64,000 bases of DNA from Bradyrhizobium sp. LMTR 3 (GCF_001693485.1 NZ_MAXC01000009.1:1-64000), one strand, 5' to 3'; shown: positions 43,744-53,690, numbered from the stretch's first letter. Notes: generated from the sequence alone by a model not told the origin. Translations and numbers: made by a program.

Positions 43744-44799
43744 TCAGTCCGGGCCCGCTACGTCGGCCAGAGATACTGCGTGCCAGGTTCCGGCATCGAC
43801 CGCGCTGACGGCGTGGCCCGCGACATTGGCATCGTGCAGCGCGTCGATGTTGAGATCAACGCTTTCGATTGCGCGAAGCCGCTCGGGCAGGGTGCGCAAC
43901 AGTTCCGCAAATTTGCGCGCCTCCGCCTGCGCTTCCGCCATGCTGACAGCGCGAAAGCGAAAGGCGTGCCCGGCGGGGATCTGTGCCAATCGCCCGAGGT
44001 CGGCCGAAATCACCGTCGCGATCTTGGGATAGCCGCCGCTGGTGCCGCGATCCGGCATCAGCACGATCGGCTGGCCGTTACCGGGCACCTGCAGGCTGCC
44101 GTTGACGGTTCCGTCGGAGACGATGTTATGGCCGTGAAGGTGCTTGAGGGTGGGGCCTTCGAGCCGGTAACCCATGCGGTCGCTGGTTGCCGATATCTTC
44201 CATTCGCTGTCGACAAACAGCTTTTTGGTCTCATCAGTGAATTCGTCGTCCTGTGGACCCCAGACTATGTGGATCGGCGCGTCGGTCGCCGCCGGCAATT
44301 CGATCCGCCGTTCCGCCGCGCCGCTTGCGGCCTTCGCCGGTAGCTCGTCGCCGGCCTGCAGTGGGCGAGGATAGGGGCTGCCGAGGCCTGCGCGGGCATT
44401 GACGGCCAGGCTGCCGAACATCGGCTCGCCGGAAATGCCGCCTTCAATCGCGAGATAGCTGAACGCGCCGCCGCGGGCGAAGCCGAGCGTCAGCGCCTCG
44501 CCATCGGCGATGGTTGCGGATGTATCCGATGCCATGGCGCGGCCGGCGATATCGGCATTGCGCGGGGCTCCCGTCAGCGCGACGCGCACCGCGCCGCCGC
44601 GCGCGGTAAATTTCGCCCCGAACGGGCCGACTTCGACGGCTGCCGTGAACGGCTCATTGCCAACCAGCGTGTTGGCGGCCGCCAGCGCCAGCCGATCCAT
44701 TGCGCCACTCGGCACCAGCCCGTAGCGCTGGGCGCCGGTACGTCCGCCGTCCTGTACCGAACTCGCCGGGCCGATCGATGCAATGACGAGCTTGCTCAT
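43744..44799 (-). CDS. pxpC: 5-oxoprolinase subunit PxpC (biotin-dependent carboxyltransferase-like)
   Basis: 351 residues of the KipA/AHS2 fold. Motifs include [38 protein letters not shown], and [19 protein letters not shown]. The ATG at 44799 overlaps the pxpB stop by ATGA; longer in-frame readings upstream run inside pxpB and are rejected. It forms the active complex with PxpB and PxpA. Confidence 0.94.
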   Translation of the reverse strand: MSKLVIASIGPASSVQDGGRTGAQRYGLVPSGAMDRLALAAANTLVGNEPFTAAVEVGPFGAKFTARGGAVRVALTGAPRNADIAGRAMASDTSATIADGEALTLGFARGGAFSYLAIEGGISGEPMFGSLAVNARAGLGSPYPRPLQAGDELPAKAASGAAERRIELPAATDAPIHIVWGPQDDEFTDETKKLFVDSEWKISATSDRMGYRLEGPTLKHLHGHNIVSDGTVNGSLQVPGNGQPIVLMPDRGTSGGYPKIATVISADLGRLAQIPAGHAFRFRAVSMAEAQAEARKFAELLRTLPERLRAIESVDLNIDALHDANVAGHAVSAVDAGTWHAVSLADVAGPD

Positions 44800-45527
44800 G
44801 TGGCGATCTGCTCGGCAATGAATTCGCCGGCTTCGGCGGCGCGATCCTGCTCCGCAAACGTCTTGGCATCGACGGGCGTGAAGGTGACGTTGTCGCCAGG
44901 CTCCAGCAAAAAAATCGGGTCGCGGTGAAGCTGGTAGGTGCGGACCGCTGTCCGCCCCAGAAGGTGCCAGCCGCTTGGGCCGGCGAGACACTGCACGCCG
45001 GTTTGCACCCCGCCGATCGAGATGGTGCCGGCCGGTGTCAGCAAACGCGGATTTTGCCGCCGCGGCATATGCAGGCTATCCGCAAGCCCGCTGAGATAGG
45101 ACCAGCCGGGCGTAAAGCCGATCATCGCAACACGGTAGTCGCCGGCGACGTGCCGCGCCACGATCTCCTCAGGCGTCGTGTTGAGGGTTTTGGCAACGTC
45201 CTCGAGGTCGATGCCGTGCTCGCCGCCATAGACCACCGGAATGCGCCAATGCCGGGCTTTTGTCGTCGCCGGTGCAGGGAGCTGCGCGAGCGCGAGAATC
45301 CCTTCACCAAGCGTGTCGAAACCGATCTGGACCGGATCGTAGTGGACCAGCAGCGAACGATAGGTCGGCACCGTCTCGGTGACGCCTGCGATCGGCTCAG
45401 CAGCCAGCGCACGGTCGAGCGCCAACACCCGCCGGTTGGCGGCATCGTCAATGTTGCGGCTGAATTCCACCGTGATGGCGCTGTCGCCGCTCGGCAACAG
45501 GCGGGGCGGGGGTAGCGTTGCGGCCAT
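44796..45527 (-). CDS. pxpB: 5-oxoprolinase subunit PxpB (KipI/AHS1 family)
   Basis: 243 residues. Typical segments are PSGDSAITVEF near the N-terminus, TYRSLLVHYDP, IPVVYGGEHGIDLEDVA, MIGFTPGWSYLSGL and GGVQTGVQCLAGPSGWHLLGRT. The start is set at 45527 because the preceding 46 in-frame codons translate an intergenic repeat (45565-45614). First gene of the pxpBCA unit. Confidence 0.94.
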   Translation of the reverse strand: MAATLPPPRLLPSGDSAITVEFSRNIDDAANRRVLALDRALAAEPIAGVTETVPTYRSLLVHYDPVQIGFDTLGEGILALAQLPAPATTKARHWRIPVVYGGEHGIDLEDVAKTLNTTPEEIVARHVAGDYRVAMIGFTPGWSYLSGLADSLHMPRRQNPRLLTPAGTISIGGVQTGVQCLAGPSGWHLLGRTAVRTYQLHRDPIFLLEPGDNVTFTPVDAKTFAEQDRAAEAGEFIAEQIAT

Positions 45528-45564
45528 GGCCTCTAAACGGTCTCGCAGCTTTGGCTTTGGTTTT

Positions 45565-45614
45565 GAGCATGATCTCTTCGGAAAAAGCGGTACCCACTTT
45601 TCCGGATCAAGCTC
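45565..45614. repeat. Intergenic palindrome (GAGCATGATC...GATCAAGCTC)
   Basis: Imperfect dyad with GAGCATGATC and GGATCAAGCTC ends and an inner CGGAAAA...CTTTTCCG. I recall this sequence family (CGGAAAA-CCGGT-CCACTTTTCCG) throughout Bradyrhizobium. It lies in the pxpB leader, so it will be in the pxpBCA mRNA if the promoter is upstream. Confidence 0.75.
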
Positions 45615-45816
45615 TTGTGCTGGGCTCAACCTGTAGCGTGTTTTGGCCGCGAGTGGAATTCGCATCGCGCGAAATCCGCCAGTAAGTTCAATAAATTAAT
45701 CTGCAGTCCGACGATAAGATGTTATGATCGCGCTTCTTTCCACCGACCCTTGACGCGATGTCTGCGCTTCGCAAGATGCGCTACCTTTCACCCATCCTCC
45801 GGAGCCTGCATTCCAG

Positions 45817-46515
45817 ATGTCCCTGTCCCCCGAAGCCATCGCAACCCTGTCCGGCGTCTCGACCGCCACCATCACCACCGTGCTGCTCAAGAAGGGCCTG
45901 CGAAACGTCTGGATGCGCGGCACCAAGCCGCTGCGGCCGGGGCAGCCCCGGTTGGTCGGACCGGCCTTTACGCTGCGCTTCGTGCCCGCGCGCGAAGATC
46001 TCGCCACACCAGAATCCTGGTCGTCGCCGATTTCGACCCGCACCGCGATTGAAGCCATGCCGAAAGGCTGCATCGCGGTGGTCGATGCCATGGGCGTCTC
46101 CGATGCCGGCATCTTCGGCGACATCCTCTGCGCCCGCATGGTCAAGCGCGGCGTTGCGGCGCTGATCACCGACGGCGTGGTGCGCGATGTCGAAGGCGTG
46201 CTCGGCACCAACCTCCCGGTCTGGTGCGACGGCTTCGCCGCGCCGCCTTCCGTGGCGGGGCTTACCTTCGTGGGCTGGGGCGAACCGATCGGCTGCGGCG
46301 GGGTCGCGGTATTCCCGAACGATATCGTCGTCGCCGACCAGGATGGCGCCGTGCTGATCCCGCAGGCCCTGCTCGACCACGTGCTGGCCGAAGGGCCGGA
46401 ACAGGAACGAATGGAAGCCTGGATCGTCAACGAGGTGAACAACGGCGCGGCATTGCCCGGCCTCTATCCGATGAACGCCGAGACCAAGGCGCGCTACGCT
46501 GCTACGAAGAAATAA
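45817..46515 (+). CDS. RraA/HMG-aldolase-family protein
   Basis: 232 residues of the RraA-like swivelling fold. Recognisable motifs: RLVGPAFTLRF, GCIAVVDAMGVSDAGIFGDILCARM, GAALITDGVVRD (the G-x-R-D site, here ITDGVVRDVEG) and DIVVADQDGAVLIP. Many members annotated as RraA are 4-hydroxy-4-methyl-2-oxoglutarate/4-carboxy-4-hydroxy-2-oxoadipate aldolases rather than RNase E inhibitors, and the GD..D/R pattern fits the aldolase. A cupin gene follows 23 bp later, likely co-transcribed. Confidence 0.87.
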   Translation: MSLSPEAIATLSGVSTATITTVLLKKGLRNVWMRGTKPLRPGQPRLVGPAFTLRFVPAREDLATPESWSSPISTRTAIEAMPKGCIAVVDAMGVSDAGIFGDILCARMVKRGVAALITDGVVRDVEGVLGTNLPVWCDGFAAPPSVAGLTFVGWGEPIGCGGVAVFPNDIVVADQDGAVLIPQALLDHVLAEGPEQERMEAWIVNEVNNGAALPGLYPMNAETKARYAATKK

Positions 46516-46538
46516 CATCAACCAGTAGAGGTAACCCC

Positions 46539-46943
46539 ATGGAAATCCATCTCGCTGGCTCCCGGCCGACGCGCCGGGCGCCGCCGGACTATTTCACCGG
46601 CACGGTGCTGCAGGATCCGATCATCGCAACGGAGCAGCCGGCGCGGTTGGTCTCGACATGCGTCTCGTTCGAGCCGGGCGCACGCACCGCGTGGCATACG
46701 CATCCGCTGGGGCAGACGCTGTACGTGATTTCAGGCGTTGGCCGCGTGCAGGCCAAGGGCGGACCGATCCGCGAAATCCGGCCCGGCGACGTCGTCTGGA
46801 TTCCGCCGGGCGAGAAGCATTGGCACGGCGCTTCGCCAACCAACGGCATGACGCACATTGCCATGCAGGAAACGTTCGACGGAAGCTACGTCACCTGGAT
46901 GGAGCACGTGACCGACGCGGAGTATTCCCAAAAGGTCGGCTGA
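46539..46943 (+). CDS. Small cupin-domain protein
   Basis: 134 residues forming one cupin barrel. Motif 1 is WHTHPLGQTLYVISGVGRVQ, with metal-ligand His residues and Gln in place of Glu; motif 2 is PGDVVWIPPGEKHWHGA. Such proteins include lyases, isomerases and accessory proteins in aromatic or hydroxy-nitrile metabolism. A GAGG ribosome-binding site precedes the ATG. Probably acts in the same pathway as the aldolase-like protein before it. Confidence 0.85.
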   Translation: MEIHLAGSRPTRRAPPDYFTGTVLQDPIIATEQPARLVSTCVSFEPGARTAWHTHPLGQTLYVISGVGRVQAKGGPIREIRPGDVVWIPPGEKHWHGASPTNGMTHIAMQETFDGSYVTWMEHVTDAEYSQKVG

Positions 46944-46955
46944 GTTCCTGCCGCT

Positions 46956-47306
46956 TCACATCCGCTGCGCGGTCCATGTGCCGGAGCACAGGGCTGCGCG
47001 CCATGTGCCTGATCCTGACGTGCCCGTGAGAACGCCGGAGCCGACGGCTCGCTTCATGCCGCTCGCAAGCGTCACGCGGATGGCGCCGGCCTCCGCTACG
47101 CGGCCGGAAGCCGTGACAGCCGCGTTGTGGGAGGCGATCTGGCCATTGTTGATGCCGATCGAGACCGACGCGCCGCTGCTGCAGGCGGCATTCGACGAGG
47201 TGATCTGCACATTCCAGTCGCCGTCGAATGTTGCGGCTGCGGATGGCGTCGTGGTGGCCAACACGGCAAGCAGCGGAACGGCGACGGCAGATTTAAGACT
47301 TCCCAT
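46956..47306 (-). CDS. Exported orphan protein
   Basis: 116 residues starting with a signal peptide (MGSLKSAVAVPLLAVLA...PSAAA), then a small beta-rich domain with FDGDWNVQITSSNAACSSG and GTWRAALCSGTWTAQR; the two cysteines could form a disulphide. AGGGG lies 7 nt before the ATG at 47306. No named family. Convergent with the cupin gene, with 12 bp between the stops. Confidence 0.7.
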   Translation of the reverse strand: MGSLKSAVAVPLLAVLATTTPSAAATFDGDWNVQITSSNAACSSGASVSIGINNGQIASHNAAVTASGRVAEAGAIRVTLASGMKRAVGSGVLTGTSGSGTWRAALCSGTWTAQRM

Positions 47307-47450
47307 GGCGTGCCCCTGTTGTTTGGACACGTCCATAGTTCCACAGCCGTTCCAAGGCGACCGTGACTGTCATCACGCGCGGGACGTGGGACAAGACCTC
47401 AAAGAAGGGCTCTGTCCAACAGCGTCACGGTCGTCAAAATGCGCGACGAG

Positions 47451-48296
47451 TCAGTTGACGCGGGTCCAGGTCTGGCCGCCGCAGAACATGCCGCCGAAGG
47501 CGCAGCCCTGAACGCGCAGACTGTCGGTGCCCTTGAGCGCGATCGTGGAATCGTAGGTGCTGCCGGTGTTCGGATCGAAAATCCGGCCGCTCCACTTGTC
47601 CTTGCCGGGCTTCATGTTGATCAGGACCTGCTCGCCGTTCTGGTTCGACTTTTTGTCGACGGAGTAGCCGCAGAGATTGGGGCCGCATGGTTCGATCCGC
47701 ACCTTGCCTTCCTTCTCCTCCGTCAGCCAAACGCCAAGCGGTGAGTTCGCAGGCGGCGCCGCCGAAGCTGCAGGAGCCGCGGCCTGTTTCTGTTGCGGCG
47801 GCGGTGGCGCCGGCGCGGCAACTGGTGCTGACGGGACTGCCGGCGCGGCGTTCTGTTGCACTGGGGGAGCAGCGGGCGCTGCCGACGCAGGCGCGGGGGC
47901 GTCAGCCGGTGCAATGGCTGCTGTCGTGCTCGACGGCGCTGCCGCTGCCGCGGCGGGAGCGGCCGGAGCAGGGGCCGCAGGTGCCGGCGCGGTCGCAGGG
48001 GCAGCGGCTTCCGCTGGTGCCGGCGCGGTCGGCGCTGGCGCAGTCTCGGGGGCGGCCTGCGGCGCGGTCTTTGCCTGCTGCGGAGCCTTCCTGGTCGGAC
48101 GATCAAGATCGCCTTCCTCGCCACGCGCGCGTTTGGTCTTCTTGCCGGTATTGTCGTAGACGCCCGGAATAGAAACGGTGCCGCGATCGGGATCGATCGT
48201 AATGGTGCGGCCGCCATACTCGAAAGTGTACTGCGCCTGTGCAGCGGTGACGGTGCCAGCCAGCAAGAGCGCGGCGATAGCGAGGCACTTCTTCAT
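47451..48296 (-). CDS. Exported DUF2147-domain protein with Ala/Pro linker
   Basis: 281 residues. A signal peptide (KKCLAIAALLLAGTVTAAQA) precedes a short conserved segment (YTFEYGGRTITIDPDRGTVSIPG), a low-complexity Ala/Pro linker at about 75-185, and a C-terminal DUF2147 domain (SPLGVWLTEEKEGKVRIEPCG, CGYSVDKK, WSGRIFDPNTGSTYDS, LRVQGCAFGGMFCGGQTW). The family is periplasmic and uncharacterised. A CRP/FNR-like palindrome lies about 75 bp upstream of its start. Confidence 0.85.
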   Translation of the reverse strand: MKKCLAIAALLLAGTVTAAQAQYTFEYGGRTITIDPDRGTVSIPGVYDNTGKKTKRARGEEGDLDRPTRKAPQQAKTAPQAAPETAPAPTAPAPAEAAAPATAPAPAAPAPAAPAAAAAAPSSTTAAIAPADAPAPASAAPAAPPVQQNAAPAVPSAPVAAPAPPPPQQKQAAAPAASAAPPANSPLGVWLTEEKEGKVRIEPCGPNLCGYSVDKKSNQNGEQVLINMKPGKDKWSGRIFDPNTGSTYDSTIALKGTDSLRVQGCAFGGMFCGGQTWTRVN

Positions 48297-48619
48297 TATG
48301 ACGACCTCCTGAACAGGGAATCCGGATTCCCGCAGCTACTACGCAGCGGCAGCTTCATTCAACGTGATCCAGATCACTTTCAAAATTATAAGTCGTATAC
48401 TAGCGGCTTTGGTTCAATTCGACCGCGGCAGTCTAAATTGCGCGCAATGGACGGTCAATTTCCTCGGAAAACACGTTCGTCCAACCGAGCATCAATCGAA
48501 CCAGACGGAATAAACTTTTTTCTGAAGCTTCCATCCTGGATAGCTACTGTTGGTAGTGAGTCCCCGACGCGTCCGTCATCATCAGCCGATGCGCAGCTTG
48601 CCCCGCTCAACGACGGAAG
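48297..48619. other. Intergenic stretch upstream of the DUF2147 gene
   Basis: This 323-bp stretch is AT-richer than its neighbours. Apart from the palindrome at 48365-48378 no gene, repeat or terminator is apparent. Confidence 0.5.
48365..48378. promoter_or_regulatory. CRP/FNR-type palindrome GTGATC-CA-GATCAC
   Basis: GTGATCCAGATCAC is a perfect 14-bp palindrome matching GTGA-N6-TCAC. It also equals the FNR/FixK core TGAT-CCAG-ATCA with the outer T replaced by G. Its centre is 75 bp upstream of the DUF2147 start on the minus strand, compatible with class I or II activation. Confidence 0.55.
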
Positions 48620-49042
48620 TTACGCCTCGCCGTTGTCCTTGCGGGCCAGATTGGCGGTGCTGCGCCCGGTCATCTCGCCCTTCAATTGCTCGAACCGCCG
48701 GCGCGCGTCGCTTTCGCGATCGTCGACCATCTGGATCGCGGCTTCCCTCGACATCGGCCCGGCGACAACCGGTGTGGAATTCTCCCCGATGGTTTCGTCG
48801 ACATAGTAATCGCCATTGTCGAGGCGGACCGTCCATTTGAAGCGGATAGCGGTCATCGGGCCGGGCCCGAACTTGCAATAGCCGTGAGCCTCGATGGGCG
48901 GAGGAGGCGTGGGGATGGGCGGAGGGGCCACCAGCATCTGCTCTGCGCCCGCGGGCTTTGCGGGTTGGCGACGACTTTCCGGCGGGTCGAGGATGCTGGC
49001 GATGGTCGCCAGGGCGTTGTCGGTCGGGTCGCTTTGGGTCAC
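48620..49042 (-). CDS. 140-residue orphan protein
   Basis: A soluble protein with a Pro-rich N-terminal region (QMLVAPPPIPTPPPPIEAHG) followed by a small domain with YCKFGPGPMTAIRFKWTVRLDNGDYYVDE and a charged helical tail (SREAAIQMVDDRESDARRRFEQ). No signal peptide. I recall similar Bradyrhizobium hypothetical proteins but no function. Separate from the amidase operon upstream. Confidence 0.7.
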   Translation of the reverse strand: MTQSDPTDNALATIASILDPPESRRQPAKPAGAEQMLVAPPPIPTPPPPIEAHGYCKFGPGPMTAIRFKWTVRLDNGDYYVDETIGENSTPVVAGPMSREAAIQMVDDRESDARRRFEQLKGEMTGRSTANLARKDNGEA

Positions 49043-49159
49043 GATTCAGCCTCCGGATCGAGCCCGTTTGCGGAATCAGTGTCCGTCGCCGCCCACGGCC
49101 CTTTCCTTGCTTCCGAATAAAGCCAGGCTTTGTCAATCCGTGGCTTTTTTGGGGCGTAG

Positions 49160-50584
49160 CTAGGCGCGCACCGGCGGTAATTTGTTCTTCCAGGGCCGGA
49201 CCTGTTCGAGCTGACCGGCTAGCCGGAACAGAGTGGCCTCGTCGCCGAACCTGGCCGAAAACATCATGCCAAGCGGCAACCCGGCCTTGTTCCAGGCCAG
49301 CGGCACCGACATGGCCGGCTGTCCGGACATGTTGAACATGGAGGTGCCGGGCATATAGCGGCGCAGGATCGGGGCAACGTGCGACAGATCGTTTGACATG
49401 GTGTTGAGTTCGCCGATGCGCAGCGGCGGTGCGCACAAGGTCGGGCACAGGAAGACGTCGCAGCTCTCGAAGAAGGTCGCCAGTGAGCGGGAAATCTGGA
49501 AGGCGGCGAGCTGGGCGGCCACATAGTCGGTCGCCGAGGTCCTTTTCGCGTTGCGCGAATGCGCCAGCGTCAATATCTCGAGATCATTATCCGTCATCTC
49601 TCGCCCGAGCCGCTGCTCGATCAGACGAACCGTCAGTGCGGTGTTGCCGCCGACGATAGTGGTCATGACCGCGGCCGGATCGGCGGCAAGCGCTGGCGCC
49701 TGTTCCTCGACGTGATGGCCGAGCCCCGCCAGAAGGCTTGCGATCTCACGCACGGCTGCCGCGATTTCCGGATCGATGGTATCGCCATACGGCGATTTAT
49801 CGGTGAACGCGATACGAAGCTTGCCCGGGTCGCGGCCGACTTCTTGCGAAAACGGCCGCTCCGGCGGCGGCGCGAAATAGGGGCTCGACGACTCCGGCCC
49901 GTGAATCGCGTCCATCATCACCGCGCTGTCGCGCACGCTGATGCTCACGACATGGCCACAGGAGAATCCGCCCCAGCCTTCGCCGCGATCAGGACCGAGC
50001 GGATTGCGCGCCCGGGTCGGCTTCAGGCCGAACACGCCGGAAGCGGAGGCGGGGATGCGGATCGAGCCGCCGCCATCGCTGGCGTGCGCGACGGGAAGGA
50101 TGCGAGCGGCAACCGCCGCCGCGGCGCCGCCGGACGACCCGCCGGAAGAATGTTCCAGATTCCAGGGATTGCGGGTCGGCCCGAACAGGCGCGACTCCGT
50201 CGTCGGCATCAGGCCGAATTCGGGACTGGAGCTCTTGCCGAAGATGGATACGCCGGTATCGAGGAAACGCCGCGCCAGCGTCCCGGTGTGGTCAGCCACG
50301 AAATCCTTCAGGATCGTGGCCCCTGAGGTCGTGCGCGTGCCCTCCAGGAGGTCGAGGTCCTTCAGCAGAAATGGCACGCCGGTAAAGGGACCGTCGGGCA
50401 GGCCGTGTTCGATCTGACGCTCGGCATACTCGTAATGCTTGACGACCACCGCATTGATCTGCGGGTCGACCTTTGCCGTGCGAGCGATGGCCTCGTCGAG
50501 CAATTCCTTGGCCGAGACCTCCTTCTTCCGAACCAGTTCGGCAAGGCCGACCGCGTCGTAATCGCCGTATTCCTTGAAGGCCAT
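49160..50584 (-). CDS. Amidase-signature family hydrolase
   Basis: 474 residues with the amidase signature: catalytic Lys in PFLLKDLDL, the Gly/Ser-rich stretch HSSGGSSGGAAAAVAARI with the cis-Ser, and the nucleophile Ser in DGGGSIRIPAS. It hydrolyses a carboxamide to acid and ammonia. It is the last gene of the ABC-transporter operon, so it may act on the imported compound or an intermediate. The ATG at 50584 is followed at once by the conserved N-terminal helix. Confidence 0.93.
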   Translation of the reverse strand: MAFKEYGDYDAVGLAELVRKKEVSAKELLDEAIARTAKVDPQINAVVVKHYEYAERQIEHGLPDGPFTGVPFLLKDLDLLEGTRTTSGATILKDFVADHTGTLARRFLDTGVSIFGKSSSPEFGLMPTTESRLFGPTRNPWNLEHSSGGSSGGAAAAVAARILPVAHASDGGGSIRIPASASGVFGLKPTRARNPLGPDRGEGWGGFSCGHVVSISVRDSAVMMDAIHGPESSSPYFAPPPERPFSQEVGRDPGKLRIAFTDKSPYGDTIDPEIAAAVREIASLLAGLGHHVEEQAPALAADPAAVMTTIVGGNTALTVRLIEQRLGREMTDNDLEILTLAHSRNAKRTSATDYVAAQLAAFQISRSLATFFESCDVFLCPTLCAPPLRIGELNTMSNDLSHVAPILRRYMPGTSMFNMSGQPAMSVPLAWNKAGLPLGMMFSARFGDEATLFRLAGQLEQVRPWKNKLPPVRA

Positions 50585-50653
50585 GCACACACCTCGCTTG
50601 CTGGCCGGCCGATAGACCACCGGCCATGCCTGGGGCCATTCGCTGCGGACGAT

Positions 50654-51643
50654 CTAGCCGAGCACGTCCTGATTGATCACGTTCTGGCGCAAGGGATCGC
50701 CGTCCAATACGCTCAGAATGTTGCGGGCGGTCTGCTCGCTCATTCGGTCCACGGCTTCCACCGTGACGCCGGCGACATGCGGCGCCATGATGACGTTCGG
50801 CAGGGCGAGCAACGCCTGACCGGCCGGCGGCGGCTCCTGCTCGAAAACGTCGAGGCCAGCGCCGGCAAGCTTGCCGGACACCAGGGCGGCGTGCAGCGCG
50901 GCCTCGTCGACGATTCCGCCGCGCGCCGTGTTGATCAGATAGGCGGTCGGCTGCATCCGCTTCAGCCTGTCGGCATCGAACATGCCGACGGTCTCCGGGT
51001 TCTTGGGGCAATGGATGCTGACGAAGTCGGCGCGCGGCAGCGCCGCGTTGAGGTCGGCGACCGCTTCGCAACCGGCGGCCTTAATGTCGGCGGGGAGCTT
51101 ATAGGGATCGAAAACCAGGACGTTCATTTCCATCGCAAGGCAGCGCTTGGCGGTGCGCGTGCCGATGCGTCCGAAACCGACGATCAGGACGGTCTTGCCG
51201 AAGAGGTCGTAGGGCAGCATCCCGAGCCTATCAGCCCATCTGTCGTCCCTGACCAGCGAATGCATTTCCGTTGCGCGCTTGGCGAGCGTGAGCATCATGA
51301 ACAGCGCGTGTTCGGCAACCGACGGCGAATTGGCGGTCCCCGCCACCATCAGCGGCACCTTGCGGCGGCTCAGCGCGGGGACGTCGACGGCGTCGAATCC
51401 GACACCGATCCGGGTGACGACCAGCATGTCTTTCGAGGCTTCCAACTCGGGCTCGCCGAAGCGGGTAGCGCCAAGGGCGACACCGTGCACCGGCGCATGC
51501 TCCTTCAGCTTGGCTTCGAAATCCTTCTGCGAAATCATGTTGGGAAATTCGACGAGTTCGATGTCTTCTCGCGCGTGAAGCAGCGCTCTTCCCTGCTGCG
51601 ACATCGATTCCGTAATGAAGATTTTCTTCTTGTTGGTAGTCAT
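50654..51643 (-). CDS. D-isomer-specific 2-hydroxyacid dehydrogenase
   Basis: 329 residues. The NAD-binding motif is GKTVLIVGFGRIGTRTAKR; the catalytic Arg is in RIGVGFDAVD or NTARGGIVDEAAL, the Glu in FEQEPPP and the His in APHVAGVT. It reduces or oxidises a 2-keto/2-hydroxy acid. Fifth gene of the operon, 30 bp after the ATPase gene. Confidence 0.93.
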   Translation of the reverse strand: MTTNKKKIFITESMSQQGRALLHAREDIELVEFPNMISQKDFEAKLKEHAPVHGVALGATRFGEPELEASKDMLVVTRIGVGFDAVDVPALSRRKVPLMVAGTANSPSVAEHALFMMLTLAKRATEMHSLVRDDRWADRLGMLPYDLFGKTVLIVGFGRIGTRTAKRCLAMEMNVLVFDPYKLPADIKAAGCEAVADLNAALPRADFVSIHCPKNPETVGMFDADRLKRMQPTAYLINTARGGIVDEAALHAALVSGKLAGAGLDVFEQEPPPAGQALLALPNVIMAPHVAGVTVEAVDRMSEQTARNILSVLDGDPLRQNVINQDVLG

Positions 51644-51673
51644 TTCCTGCCCTTAGGTCACGCAATTGCGCCG

Positions 51674-52774
51674 TCAAAGGACGACGCCAGTCACCTCGTT
51701 TAGCAGGTGCATATTGTTGAGGTCCACAGCCAATCGGAGGGGGGCGCCATCCTGCGCGCCGGCATTGGGGTTGACCCGGCCGCAGACCTGCGAGCCCTCC
51801 AGCGTAAAATAGATCAGCGTCTCCATTCCCATCGGCTCGGTGACGTCGAGCACGGTGTCGAAGGCCTCCACGCCGGGTGAAAGATGCGGCCGAGCCTCTG
51901 TGATATGCTCGGGCCGCAGCCCCAGCAGCAATTTGTCAGTGCGCGGAATGCCCTGATAGCGGGCGGCGCGGGCCGGCGGCAGCGGGAAGGCGATGCGGTC
52001 GGTCAACCGGATGTGCAACTTGCCGGCGAGATCCTCCAGCCGGCACGGAATGAAATTCATCGCCGGGGAGCCGATGAAGCTGGCGACGAATTTCGTCGCC
52101 GGCTTGTGATAGAGCTCGTTCGGCGTGCCGATCTGCTCGATCCGGCCATGGTTCATCACCACCACGCGGTCGGCCAGCGTCATCGCCTCCACCTGGTCGT
52201 GGGTCACGTAGACCGTCGTGGTGCGGACCTTCTGGTGCACCTTCTTGATCTCGATCCGCATCTGCACGCGCAGCTTGGCGTCGAGGTTGGACAACGGCTC
52301 GTCGAACAGAAACACCTTTGGGTTACGCACGATAGCGCGGCCCATGGCGACGCGCTGGCGCTGGCCGCCGGACAATTGCTTCGGCTTGCGGTCGACCAGT
52401 TCGACGATGTCGAGCATGCGCGCAGCCTCGTCGATGCGGCTCTTGATCTCGGCCTTCGGGTAACGCTTCAGCCGCAATCCGAACGACATGTTCTCCGCGA
52501 CCGTCATGTGCGGATAGAGCGCGTAGTTCTGGAACACCATCGCGATATCGCGATCCTTCGGCGGCACGTCGTTGACGATGTCGCCGCCGATCATGATGTC
52601 TCCGTCGGAGATATCTTCCAGGCCGGCGATCATCCGCAGCGTTGTCGACTTTCCGCAGCCCGATGGTCCGACCAGCACCACGAACTCATGGTCCGCAATG
52701 TCGAGGTCGATGCCGCGCACCGCCTCGACCTCGTCATAGCGCTTCACAACCTTACGCAGCGTTACGTCAGCCAT
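51674..52774 (-). CDS. ABC importer ATPase (UgpC/MalK type)
   Basis: 366 residues. Walker [10 protein letters not shown] (36-44), signature [14 protein letters not shown], Walker [14 protein letters not shown], switch His in [16 protein letters not shown], then the C-terminal OB-like regulatory domain of the carbohydrate-uptake (CUT1) family. The ATG at 52774 is 4 bp after the permease stop. Energises the binding-protein-dependent importer encoded upstream. Confidence 0.95.
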   Translation of the reverse strand: MADVTLRKVVKRYDEVEAVRGIDLDIADHEFVVLVGPSGCGKSTTLRMIAGLEDISDGDIMIGGDIVNDVPPKDRDIAMVFQNYALYPHMTVAENMSFGLRLKRYPKAEIKSRIDEAARMLDIVELVDRKPKQLSGGQRQRVAMGRAIVRNPKVFLFDEPLSNLDAKLRVQMRIEIKKVHQKVRTTTVYVTHDQVEAMTLADRVVVMNHGRIEQIGTPNELYHKPATKFVASFIGSPAMNFIPCRLEDLAGKLHIRLTDRIAFPLPPARAARYQGIPRTDKLLLGLRPEHITEARPHLSPGVEAFDTVLDVTEPMGMETLIYFTLEGSQVCGRVNPNAGAQDGAPLRLAVDLNNMHLLNEVTGVVL

Positions 52775-52778
52775 GAGA

Positions 52779-53690
52779 TCAACCCTTTGTCGCACCGGCG
52801 GTCAGGCCGGCAATGTAATAGTCCATCAGGAACGCGTAGATGATGAGCGGCGGCGCCGCGCCGAGCAGGGCGCCGGTCATGATCTGCCCCCAGTTGAACA
52901 CGTCGCCCCTGATCAGCGAGGTGATGATGCCGACCGGCATGACGAGTTGGTCGGTCGACGTCGTGAACACCAGTGGATAGAGGAATTGCGCCCATGACAC
53001 CGTGAAGGCGAAGATGGTCGCCGCAATGATGCCGGGAAAGGCAACCGGAATGAATATCCGCGTCAGCGTCTGGATCCAGGACGCGCCGTCGATGACGGCG
53101 GCTTCATCCAGCTCCTTCGGGATCGAGGCGAAGTAGCCGATCATGATCCACGTGCAGAACGGCACCGTGAGCGTCGGATAGAGAATAAGCAGCACGTACC
53201 ATCTGTTGATGAGCTGGATGCCGGTCCAATCGCCGATCACCGCGAACATCTTGAACAGCGGAATGAACAGCAGTGTCTCGGGAATGAGATAGGTCAGGAA
53301 CACGCCGGTCGCGAGCGTCGCCGAACCCCAGAACCGCATCCTCGACAGCGCAAAGGCCGCAGGTACCGATATCAGCATGGTGATGGTGACGACGAAGATC
53401 GATACGATCGCCGAGTTCCAGAAGAAGCGCAGAAACTGGTTCGATGTCAGCAGCGCGATGTAGTTCTCCGGAGTCGGATGGAACACCCACCACGGATTGG
53501 TCGCAGCCGAAATCTCCGCGCTGCTCTTCAGCGAGGTGATGAACATGTAGATCGGCGGCGTCAGGAAGAAGATCGCGAAGATCACCAGGAAGAAATAGGA
53601 CCAGCGCAGCGCCCAGGCGCGGTCGCGGCTCATGCTGCCGTACTTGACCTTGCGGGTCGGCGCTGCCTTGTCGACTGTCACCGTTGTCAT
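52779..53690 (-). CDS. ABC importer permease (MalG/UgpE type)
   Basis: 303 residues with six transmembrane helices and the coupling motif [25 protein letters not shown] (EAA loop). The first helix is preceded by a basic N-terminus ([19 protein letters not shown]). Start and previous stop overlap by one base (TGATG). Forms the channel with the MalF-type subunit. Confidence 0.94.
   Translation of the reverse strand: MTTVTVDKAAPTRKVKYGSMSRDRAWALRWSYFFLVIFAIFFLTPPIYMFITSLKSSAEISAATNPWWVFHPTPENYIALLTSNQFLRFFWNSAIVSIFVVTITMLISVPAAFALSRMRFWGSATLATGVFLTYLIPETLLFIPLFKMFAVIGDWTGIQLINRWYVLLILYPTLTVPFCTWIMIGYFASIPKELDEAAVIDGASWIQTLTRIFIPVAFPGIIAATIFAFTVSWAQFLYPLVFTTSTDQLVMPVGIITSLIRGDVFNWGQIMTGALLGAAPPLIIYAFLMDYYIAGLTAGATKG

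Noticed and set aside
47677..48172. Two long Ala/Gly- or Arg-rich plus-strand frames
   Set aside because: Antisense reading of the Ala/Pro linker of the DUF2147 protein.
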